A stretch of 64,000 nucleotides of DNA from Solea solea (lineage: Eukaryota; Chordata; Actinopteri; Pleuronectiformes; Soleidae): assembly GCF_958295425.1 (NCBI RefSeq), contig NC_081146.1, positions 3,410,041 to 3,474,040 of the forward strand, written 5' to 3'. The notes below the pieces were generated by a model. That model was not told the DNA's origin and did no database searches. It saw only the letters and a list, made by a program, of their open reading frames with translations. Below are positions 49,701-60,700 of the stretch, piece by piece (position 1 is the first letter of the stretch; each line of letters begins with the position of its first letter). Position numbers and translations under genes: made by a program.

Positions 49701-50958
49701 TCTCCCATTTTTCTGAGACAGGACTGCTTGATTGATTTTCTTTTGTAGTACACATAGAATCAAATGCACCAAATACAGCATGGTCACATTCAAGGCAGCA
49801 TCATATTACTGCTGCAATTTATGAACATGTGTAAACATCTGATGCATATACAACTATTTTTTTTCAGCAAAATCCAAATGTATGATGCATTTATTTTTTA
49901 GATAATTTTTATTAGGCGAGTAGATTACTTTTCGTCTCATTGCAAATTTTTTCACTGCCAGTGGCAATTGTCTTAACAAAGTCATAATACCTAAGTAAAA
50001 CAAACACAACAAAACAAGCAACTTGATCAGTAATCCAAATAATCTAAAGCAAAAAACAGTTTATAGCAAACATGGGGCTTAGCGTTTAGTGCCACCCTCA
50101 TACATTGCCTGATTTCTGATGCTTTACAGACCAACAGGCACATTCACTACATTAATTCAAGGAACATCTGTCTATCTGAGTGTTCAACCGTCCATCTCGT
50201 CACATTAATGTCCAAGGGTTCAGTTGACAGGCTTCAAACTTGGCAGGTGACTTACTAAGGGCACCAGTGTATGTGCAGTGCTGACTTTATCGTTGTTTGG
50301 GTAAGAAATGCCACAGATCTATCACTGAACAACTAAAAGACATCCGTGCCTATAGAGAGAGAGTCGATAAACGACGGCCGAGTCTGTTCCTTCAACTTAA
50401 TTTCAATAAAAAGGGGAAGTGAAACATCACTATGAAGTGCCTAACTCATATGACTCACCTATGTTGTGGCAAAGTCACATTTTATCAGCTTACCTCTCTC
50501 ATCTTGGTCTCTGGGCACTCGGAGTGCAGGGTGAGCGTGGCCCCCTCAATGTTACGTGGCATGGGGGTAGAGCCTGGATTAATTGTGAACTGGATCTGGT
50601 CTGCAGAAATAGTGTGGTGCACATAACCCTGTGACATGCCATCAGAGTCAGTAATAAAGGCCAGCGAGCCATCCTCTTCATCTCCATCTCCCTCCCCCTC
50701 AGTCAAGAAGGTGACTCCGTCGTCATCCCCTCCACAGTGATGCTCCTCTTCACCCTCCTCATCCAGCCGGATGGGGTCCCGCTCGATGAGCACCGTAGTT
50801 CGGTCGTACACTCGACCGGAAGACGATGAGGGCTCGGCTATCAGGTCACTATCTTTGACAAATTGGAGCTTGTCTTCTTCCTCATCATCCCGCTCCAGAG
50901 GATCTACCTCCACTTCAAAGTACATGGACGCCTCCTTACGAGGGCCATTCTCACTCAT
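40714..50958 (-). CDS. mtf1: mtf1, metal-responsive transcription factor 1, complete CDS
   Basis: Ten coding exons on the minus strand: 50958-50494 (whole exon from 51023), 47214-46976, 46053-45922, 45135-45062, 44402-44281, 43926-43849, 43207-43105, 43024-42369, 41523-41454 and 41192-40714. All frames join to 805 aa. Residues 1-155 are acidic ([27 protein letters not shown]). Six C2H2 fingers follow at about 159-335, beginning [13 protein letters not shown], with the family's unusual RGEYTF linker between fingers 1 and 2. After them come a short acidic/leucine segment ([18 protein letters not shown]), a long Pro/Ser/Thr-rich activation region (exon 9), and a C-terminal VIIIKQEE (SUMO-type site) beside the cysteine cluster CQCQCAC (Cys668-674). 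MTF-1 senses zinc through its fingers and activates metallothionein and transporter genes via metal response elements in the nucleus. The start was chosen as the first ATG after the exon 2 acceptor. Confidence 0.97.
41740..41990. repeat. Short transposon rich in 'cgattaat' (copy 4)
   Basis: 'taatcgattaatctgtcaat' at the left and 'catcgattaataatcgatta' at the right, in mtf1 intron between exons 9 and 10. Confidence 0.6.
47330..47515 (-). repeat. tRNA-derived SINE-like fragment
   Basis: Same teleost SINE body as 627-830: 'cacacccattcacacactgc' then a decayed tRNA-like head ('ggatccacctcccaaccctt'). Confidence 0.4.
47580..47810. repeat. Copy of the foldback element family
   Basis: Starts 'gtggctgtatgaggtact' and ends with 'tgtcatacagccacac', inverted ends. 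The middle has 'aaaacattgattttctgtat'. Confidence 0.5.
48195..48295 (-). repeat. tRNA-like SINE fragment
   Basis: 'cttgcccagggacacaggcg' followed by 'actctacctactgacccaca', another decayed copy of the SINE seen at 627 and 47330. Confidence 0.4.
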
Positions 50959-51023
50959 GGTCCCTGGTGCCTCTCCTTCCTTTGCAAGGAGAACTGCACA
51001 CTCACAACTGTTTACGTTACAGC

Positions 51024-52954
51024 CTGGAAAATAAGCATAAAAAAAACTTTGTTTATTGCTTTCCAAAAAATACAAAGTGATATTGTTATCAATGAGGCAA
51101 TGTCAGGCATGAGTCAACTATAAGTGCATTAGATCAGCGGTAAATGGTAGAAAGATGGTACATAGTATACCCACGTAGTACTTTTCTTTGATAAAAGAGG
51201 CAAGACTGTCAATTTTACCAGTTATTAGATAGTAGTTTATTATGAATTTATATATCTTCACACACATCCAGAGAAAATGTTTAAAACATAACGTGTAGGA
51301 ATGCAACGATTTGCTGATTTGTATCTATGCAAGAAAGCACAGGCATGATGCATCTGCGGAGCAGCTGTGAATGGATGTCATTTTGGAAAGAAATCAAGAT
51401 TCATAGATTGTTACATGTTTGCCCTGATAAAATGCATTATATTTGGTTATAAGAATTATTGTGTATTTAATTAGAAACGCGGTCATCTCAATAATTTGGT
51501 TGAGCACAACAAACAGAGTGGAGGCTACGAGTTATACCCACCCGTGTACTGCAAATCAAGGGTTTGACCAAACTACCATGGACACAGCCACTACGAATAA
51601 CTTTATAACTCATATGATATAAAGCAGCAACACTGTGTGATCGTATCGTTTTCCATGTTATAAATTTCTCTCCACGGCCAAGGTATGTTTCTGTAATGAC
51701 TATTTTTATTTAACAGCATGTGATTGCTAATACTTTTTACATTTTTTGATTATTTGTAAGCAGCTATGAAAGACCTCTTTGGAAAACATTTGTTTGTTAA
51801 TTTTTCGACAATCAAACGTCATCACTACACTGAGGTCAGATTGTGTGTAATCACAGTAGAGCTGCAAGTCAGAAAATACTGATCGGTGTTTCCCAAACCT
51901 CATAATGATGTTCTCAACTGTCTTGTTTTGTCCTCCAACCAAAATGATTCAGTTTTACTGATTGCTTTGTTGCTTGTGGCAAAGAAACCAGCTGACAACT
52001 CAGAGGGATTGTATCATTAAAAATAAATACGTATCGTATCAGCACAGCTCTACAAAGCACGTCACAAAATAAAACAGTCTTTAAGAAGACTTCAAATTGT
52101 CACTCAAAATATACGTAGAAACGTTCACTTACAAAAACGCAATGCAGCCTCTTTTACACACATCAGCCCTGTTTAGAGGAAACGGACACATCGAGATCTC
52201 GAAGTTTCTGAATTCAGTGTCAGAACTGTCACGAGAGTTAAGTGGCTCGACTCAGTTAAGAAACAACACGTTCAATTATTTCAAACCGATTAAAACTTAC
52301 AGTTACTGGACATGCTACCGGACACTTGATGTAACACCTTAAATATGCTATGAAAGATGCCACAACAACGACATACAACTTTACAATGCTCGGGCACAGC
52401 TGGCTAACACTGAAACAACTGCTAAGTGTTTTGACAGGGCAGAGCGATAAACATTCACATTCTGACCGTTTTTAGCGATTTTTGAACATCATTGTTAGCT
52501 GTCTTATAACGACCTGCTGGCTAACCACTGATGTAAGACTATTTCACAGAATTCATATTCAGTCATATTGTTACAAGCCCAAAGGATATGTCGCTAGCTA
52601 TCTACTAGCCTAAGATACCAAACGTGCATATGTGAAGTATTCACAATAGCACGTCTGTCAGCGTTTTCTTCTTCAAACGTCACATGTTTTGACTACAGAG
52701 CAAACATAACAGTCACGTATTTGTCTTTAGCAGGAGCCAGAGCTAGGTTGGCTAACCGAGCAGCTGGCTAAACCAGCTAGCACCACTTTAGCTCATGTTA
52801 GCTTGGGTAGAGAGCTAACTTGCTAGTAACGTTAGCCAGTTTACTATCGAAAGCTGATGTGAGACACTTTTCTCTACGAGAAGAAAGGCAAGCTCCACGT
52901 TATCACGGAATAAACCGGCAAACCACATTTAAATGACAGCGAAATAACACTCAC
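51024..52954 (-). other. mtf1 intron 1
   Basis: Between the non-coding first exon and the first coding exon. Contains a partial 'cgattaat' element (about 51860-52000) and, near 52720-52850, many 'gctagc'/'gctaac' words. No coding exon. Confidence 0.6.
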
Positions 52955-53000
52955 CTGTGATGATATACAAGTCTTCTTGTTCATGTGTTTTGGATGTTTA
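52955..53000 (-). other. mtf1: mtf1 5' non-coding exon and promoter
   Basis: A clean donor (TCACAG/GTGAGTG) at 52955/52954 faces the acceptor at 51023. The right end is approximate. The upstream sequence (53000-53060) holds 'ccaatcccctccc', a CRE half-site (ACGTCA at about 53034) and 'tattatgggaaattt', suggesting a TATA-less promoter. Confidence 0.5.
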
Positions 53001-53829
53001 ACACACTCTTCCAATCCCCTCCCTGTTACACAACGTCACGGACTCCCATCAGATCGTGATGTATTATGGGAAATTTAATATAAACTGGGCTGAATTAAAC
53101 CGTGAAATCATTATAATTTTCTACTTATAACAATGCGACAGTTCGTGTGAGGGACGTATTTAAGTGGTTAGAGTATGGTCTTCCTGACAAAGATTGAGAA
53201 AACATACTCATTTCATGTTAATGCATTACAGGCAGGCAAGTCGAAGCATTTAAAAAAGAAAATCCTACATAAAAAGTGCAAGAGAACGCCACACGTGAAC
53301 ACAGGTCAGCTCGGGACAGACCCGTGCTTAAAAAAATAATAAAATCAATCAGAGAGACATATTCTTCATATGAACTTGACAACTGAATTTTACGTTAATG
53401 TAATTTTGATAGGGTTTACGACTTCTGAGTTGGCAGGAATGCAGCATGAGAATAATACAATTTGAATTCACCAGTGACACACACCCTCTTTCTTGTTTTT
53501 ATGTATATATACATAAAGGCAAAATGCATTTGAGATCTAAAACGTCATGATACAAATTCTTTTTTTCTTTTTCTTTTTAAATAAAATATAGATACATTAG
53601 ACATTATTAGGTCTACAGCTGAAAGTAACACGATAATCTCTGTCCATTGCGAACTTTGCTTTACACAAAAACTAACATCAGATCAGAACTATCACATACA
53701 ATAATTATACTTATCTATACAAAGAGCCATCCAAGAATATAACAATTCATTAGTTCATTTCAAATACTGAACAGTAGAGTTTTTAGTGTTCAGCTTCAGC
53801 CTGAAGAATGAGATAGAGAAATCTTCCAT
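53001..53829 (-). other. inpp5b 3' end / mtf1 upstream spacer
   Basis: No gene seen. The inpp5b 3' UTR must end here. No canonical AATAAA was found on the minus strand; an ATTAAA variant occurs near 53076. Confidence 0.5.
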
Positions 53830-56800
53830 CTATGAGGAGGTCTGGGCCAGGAAGTGCTGAAAGAACTCCTGAGTCTTCCTCTTTTCAGCAAAATCCTGCT
53901 TCTTCTGCGACTTCAAGAGCAAGGAGGCGAAAATGGTGGCTACACAGAAAGAAAATAAATTCACATTAGGCCCATATTGCACAGTATAACAGAGTTCATG
54001 TATGTGCAATCAAAAATAGCAGTTTCAAGTTAGTTCCTGTATTCAAAAGGTTGGATGAACATACATTCTCTTATACAGAAACAAACAGTTTTCAATCACA
54101 CACTTTCTTAATTTATTTAACATCCTGACTAAAGCACAAAAAACATTCACAAATTAACAACATGCTCCATTCACTTACTCAAGATATTGACATCTAATCG
54201 ATTGCTAGCAGAGTTCTTCAATAGTTCTCGCAGAAAGGCAGCTAAGTAATTGAACACATTTTGATGGCACCGAGGTAGCATGGAAATAATCTGAAAGACA
54301 TAATAAATTGACATTACTTCAAAACTGGCAAGAGATTGACATTTATAACTTAAAAAATCGTGGAAGATGTTAATTGTTATTAAATGCGAGCCATCTCTCA
54401 CTCACTTTCTCACACTGACTGGCGTTGTAGCAGCTTTCTAGGCACTGCTGGTAAAAGGAGTAAGGAACCACAGGCTCTGGGAGGGCATCAAGGAAGAGAA
54501 GCAACGCCTCTGCCACAGAGTGGTTACTGCCCGCTGATGGTTAGTACAGTTAAGGACATGATACTAGAGAGGCCTTGGTGTGTGCTAAAATGTTGTGTGC
54601 ATAAAACAAAAACAGTTTCAGATGGACAAATTAATCAGACAGGGGCACCCATTTTTGGCACTGACAATATTCTTTAGTGTACTGTATCTGAAGGTAAATA
54701 ACGTGCTGAAATACAACTTAAATTTGACACTAATTTAGTCTCTCTTAAAGCAGATATTAGTTGTTCAGCAAAAGGCTCGCCCAAAAAATGCTGTCTATGA
54801 TATCTCAATCATAATGGTTGCTGCTTTATCACACTGTCAGGCAGGCTGTTCTGACTGGAAAAGGAAGTTTGTAAACTGCTCATTCCCTCACACCAAAACC
54901 CATAGAGAAAATCAGCATTTTTAGCTACTTGTGCCTCATTTGGCAAGTTTGTGTCATTTAGGTAAATACAAACAAAGTATTTCTGTAACAGAATTCATGG
55001 AATCATACATTTTAAGTTACTTGTGGGCTTAGCAGTGGATCATGTGTGCCATGATGTAAAATCACAGATTTCTCAATGGACTTTGCTCAGTTTACAAAAT
55101 GAAACAAACTTCAGCAAATGTACTGCTACACTGTTCAAAAATTGAGAGTGGTGATGACTCACTGTCTACTGCCTACTTCTACGAGTCCACAAGTGTGTGA
55201 TGTAAGAACAACAAATATCTTTGAGGTAGAGAAAACATCATTTTGTAGGATACGAAGAAAATCTGGTATGCCAGTGTCAAGACAATCTCTTATTTCTGCA
55301 AATTCACTCCTGAGTCCAGGTTGCTGGAAAATGTCTTCCTGCAAATAAAAGACAGCACACAGTTAGATAACAAACAGTCTTTCAAAAATCACATTGATCA
55401 ATTACAGACATTTTTTTTATTTTTTCCAAATTGAGATTTAAAGCACAATCCCATGTTTGAACAGCTTAAAACAGATTTATAAATCAAAATTAAGTCCCTT
55501 CATTAAATCAATGTGCAATAGTTACTTTGCTGGGAGTCACATCAGTGTCTTTTTAGTCCTGAGAACAATCTTTAAAGCCTTGAAACATTTAACTTTGCCG
55601 AATTCCTGTGGCTAACAGCAATTGTAATGTATTTGAAAAACACAAAGACCAGAGTTTGAGATCACTTTAATTAAACCTACCCAGCAAAACATTAACTAAG
55701 TAGGAGTGCAGTTCTTTGACAACACCAGCACAAAAGGTTTTCAGATCATCTGACCTGTCTGATTGCGCTACGGAACAAGTGATCCACCATCATCCACAGC
55801 TCTTTAGGAATGTCTAGAGGCTTTTCGATGTTTGCTGCATTCTCATCCAGAGACATGTCCGCCTGATGTAAAGAACAAAGAGAGCAAAGGATTAAAAAAG
55901 GAAAAAAGAAAAAAGGATTTGTCAAAATGATCAAGAAGATGATCGAGGCAGTATTTGACTGCAACATTTCAAAGCTTCAAAATGCCCGAAAGACAACTTT
56001 GCACGGAGAAGAGTTATTTCAAGACATTTACTAACCAGCTGACGAAGTGTCTCTTGTGGCATGTCCTGGATGGGCTCCCTCATCTGGCACAACGAGTTGA
56101 TGGAGGTGCCGTAGCAGCTGGGCAGGTAGTTTCCTGCCACAGGGATGAAGTAATCCTTGCCGCGCTCCAAGTGGAGCACCAGGATGTCCTCTATCTCTTG
56201 TTTGCCAGAGTTAAGATCAGGCGCCGTCGAGCGGTTTACAAAGACCTCAAGCTCAATGTCCACAGAACCACCTAGACGTTGCGAGAGATGCACAAATGGA
56301 GTGGTTTGTATTTATAGAGAACATTTCCTGTCTTGATCACTTAAAGGGATCTAACCCCTGACCTTCTGGTTGGAAGATGACCCACTCTACCTACTGATCC
56401 ACAGCTGTAGAGCCATGGCTGTTTTTTGTTTTTTTGTCAAATAGTTGAGATTCATTCAAGTGTGGTTTTATGAGGTTAATGCACTGACTGCTCTGTGCAA
56501 GCCCCTGCCCACAGATGCTTATGTTCACTGAAAACATAACTGCTAGATGGATTTTAGTAATATCAAGACCTGCTTAGCTCTACGATATCTTAAGACAGCC
56601 TTTAGACAGCATTTTGTGACGAGAAACTGAAGCTGGTGAACTGCTAACTCTCTTGCACCAAAGTCCATAGAGAAAAATCTATGTTTTTAGCTCAGAGGGA
56701 CAAAGGAACTGCTGGTCTACTGCTGCTTTATTTGGAAAGATTGTCACTTTGGTTATCGATTATCAAAATAGTTGCTGATTAATATAGTAATCGATTAATA

Positions 56801-57545
56801 ATCGATTCATTGTTTCAGCTCTACTGGCAACCATGGTTTTCGTGAGAGTGGTTGCCCATGTCTCCAGATGATAATGTGTCATACCTCATACAACCACAGG
56901 TTGCTACACTTGCTCTTGATCTGCAATAAAAGCTTGCCTTATAGGATAAAATAATGAATACTACACAGATATTTTTGTGACGATGCTTTGTTGAAATAAA
57001 ATGTAGCTACGGGATGAAATAGGTGCTACTCACCCTCAGCGATAAAGCCTTTCGCGGGGTTGGCCGTGAGCCAGGGCTTGCAGTATGTGGACTCATTCGG
57101 CTTCTGAATAAATTCAAACTGACACGGGACCTGCCCATCATTCAGGAGGCTAAATGTCTCTGCCTGGTGCTGCATGAACTTCACATCCTTGAAGTGAAAC
57201 TGAAAGAAATGAGAAGGATTAGTGAGTGGCATATAATTGTAACCTTTAATTATGTGCATTAGGCCCAAAGCCCAAGCTCAATAAACAGCTTCATTAGGTT
57301 TGCCTTACTGAATTCATCAAAGGGACATAAAAAAGGTATTGCAGATCTAATTACAGTGTAATAGCACTGAAAGTAATAGGAAATTTTACCTCTCGCTTAG
57401 ACAGGGTTACAGATGGAATGCACTCATTTTCCATTTTGTCAATATTGCGCACAATCTCTTCAAATGTCTTCTTATAGGCCTCACTATTTACTCTCTTGAT
57501 CTGTAGGAACATACAGAAGGAATTTACTGACCAAAATAAACCCCC

Positions 57546-57635
<90 letters not shown>

Positions 57636-57638
57636 GTA

Positions 57639-57685
<47 letters not shown>

Positions 57686-57686
57686 C

Positions 57687-57728
<42 letters not shown>

Positions 57729-60700
57729 GTATATACATATATATATATATATATATCTCAGTTAAAATACTGACTCATTTACCCCAATGACGAGCAGAGA
57801 GCTGACTGGTTTATGGTCACTGGTCTTGAGAGCCATGTGACTCTGGTAATGTTGTTGCTTGATGTTCTTCCCTCGCCACAGGATGCGGTCACACCAAGCA
57901 GGCACACGGCATTTTTCACTAAATGCAGAAGTAAAAAGAGATATGTTTGTGACAGTATGTTTGTGACATATTTGTGATAGTTTCAGCTTTGACACTACAC
58001 AGTGTTGTGACACACAGTGATGACTGTGCTGTGACCCCTCCGTGCACCTGAAACAGCTATGTACCTTTTCTGACTGGAAAATTAAGTTTGTGTCCCTCTG
58101 TACACCAATCAATTCCTGGGCCAAAGTCCATTGAGAATATCAGCGACTTACTGCCTCCACCAGTAAGATCAAATGTATTATTTTGTGATTTCTGTGTTTG
58201 AAATCCTTCAAATCAGATTTACGCAGTGAAACAAAATGACCAAAAATAGTAGCAGTAGACCAGCAGCTCCTTTGTCCACACAAGATAAAAAGGCTGATAT
58301 TCTCAATGAACCACGGTGTGGGACAGTGAGTGATTTACAAACTTCACCTTAAAGTCAGAAGAATCCGTCTAAAGGCGGAATAAAGCAGCAAATGTGTGCT
58401 TAAATTCTTGCATTAAGGGGCTAAAATCTGTCTTTCTTGCTGGCAGCCATGTTTACTCTTCAAGCTATGCCAGCGCAGAGTATGTGCCAGTCCCCATTCA
58501 ACTACACGTATCATTTTATGCATTAAAAGCAAACATTACATCTGTTCCACAGTGTACATGTACATGACCATAAGCTACAGGGGAACACATAAGGCAGAAA
58601 CACAACACTAGCTGTGAGTCATATTTAATGATGACATTTTTAGTTAACATTCTTAATGTGTTTAGCTACTTTTTCTTTCAGATTAGTACACGGCTTCTAT
58701 AAACTAAGTGGTCTTGTATGAGATTACCTTGTATCCCACTTGTCAGTGCCGGTGTCGTATTTGTAGGTGGGCTGGAAATCAATGTCGCCCTCCACAAAAC
58801 CAACAAACACAGCCTCCTCATCGATCTGCCTCTTGAGCTGAAGACAAAATGCAGCCCCAAGCGTCAGCACTCATAAACACCAACGGTGAATCCAGGCTAT
58901 TTAAATAGTGAAAAGAGCCCAAGAACATTCCCCGACACTACCTGATCATAATTGTGCAACGTTTCAAAGTCCTTCTTGCCTATTAGCTCCTTCACATTGG
59001 AAACTTCAAGGTCAGTGATTCTGTAGTTGAGGTCTCCAATCCATAAAACCACACTGACGAAACAGAGCAGAAAACAAGAAAAGTGAGAATTTGAAATATA
59101 CAGAATATATGAACATTACCCACTTCTCCTAAATATGAAATACATTGAATTAATAAGGGCTTCTTTTTTTTTTTTACATGCAATGATAATTTATTTATAA
59201 ATGACTAACTTTGAAAGCCTTTTCTGCCTGGAAAGTGAAGCTTATGTTGCTCTGTAAACCAGTCCATAGAGAAAACTGGTGATTTTACATCAAGGGACAG
59301 AGTTGTTGATCCACTGCTGCCTCCGTCAGTATGTTCAAGTGCGTTTTTTTGCTTTCAGTGTTTGAAATCCTTCATTTGGATTTAGTGAAGTGAAACAAAC
59401 TTACCAAATGAGGCAGCAGTAGACCAGCAGCTCCCTGTCGCTGTGCTAAAAATACTGATTTTGTCTGTGGACTTCAGTGTGAGAGAGTGAGCAGTTTACA
59501 CATTTCAGTTCTCTGGCTGTACAAGATTGTCTAACGGCCAGATTAAGTAAGGAACATATTCTTAAGATATCGTAAACTTTAGCAGGCATCGATTTTCTAT
59601 GATGGGCCTTTTTTTAGGCATCCCTCAATTTTAAACTGTACAACCACAAAAACAGTGAACATTTTTGGTTTGTGGACAAAACAAGACCTTTGAGGAAGTC
59701 CTCACTTTGAGGCTTGCAAAACACTAATAGATGTTTTTCACCATTTTCTGACATTATCTGGACCAAACAACAAGCAAAGTAATCAAGTAACAATGAAATG
59801 TAATTCTTTACTACATTAAAGGTTCCTACTTGTGCTTCATGATTGTACGTGGGGGCAGGGTAGGATCGAGCTGCCGAAACTGCAGACGACTGCAAATATC
59901 CTTGTAGTCTTGATTGCGTCTCTCGTATTCCTCGATGTGGGCAGCGAGGTGAGAGTTGACCACGCAGATGCTGGAGTTGTGGAAGAGGAAACGGATTGAC
60001 ACGGCTCCTTTGTTTCCCTTTGAATCGGTGAGAGATTAAAAGAAAGCAAATAAATCAACTTCGATGAATTCAAGTTAAATAACTAAGTACTGACAAAAAG
60101 AAAAGAAAAAAGCTCATTTAGGTCACAAGCAGTTGTAAATGCTCTCTTGGCTGACAGTAATACAGTTTTATGTTAAAGGGGACATATTATACCCTATTTC
60201 CCCCATTAAAATAGTTCCCTGGTGTCCTAATGAACATGTCAGTGACATGCCTTGGTCAAAATACCATAAGGATGAAGCATCATAGCAGTTCAATAACCCT
60301 GCTAAGCCCGCCCCTTTCAGAACGCTCGGTTTTCGTGCATGGTCCCTTTACATGCAAATGAGACACAGGCAAACACACACCCACTTCTTCCAGGGGGTCT
60401 CTGATTTGTCCTCGTTACAGCGCTTTACAGCTCTATTTGTCTCCCCCTCCCTCCACGCGTTCTCTGACAATATCAACATGGCAGTGTGCGCAGAAAACAG
60501 CCAGAGTGCCGTCACAGGAAGAGACGTTCTACATAAGGATCGAGCCGAACAGTGCCGAACTGTTAATCAGTTAAAAACACTTAGGAACAGCACCACTGAT
60601 CGCCAGCGGCGCGCGGCGAGCTGCATAAGCTGGCGCTGTATGTTACTGTATCAGACCGGTGACTATGCTCCGGAGACCTCGCCACCGCGGCACCGCTGAT

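Larger units (their letters stand above)
47215..50493 (-). other. mtf1 intron (3.3 kb) between exons 2 and 3
   Basis: Contains SINE-like pieces (47330-47515, 48195-48295) and a foldback copy (47580-47810). The open frames in it show no domain. Confidence 0.6.

Noticed and set aside
57484..57765. Open frames of Tyr-Ile repeats
   Set aside because: Translation of the (TA)n microsatellite only.
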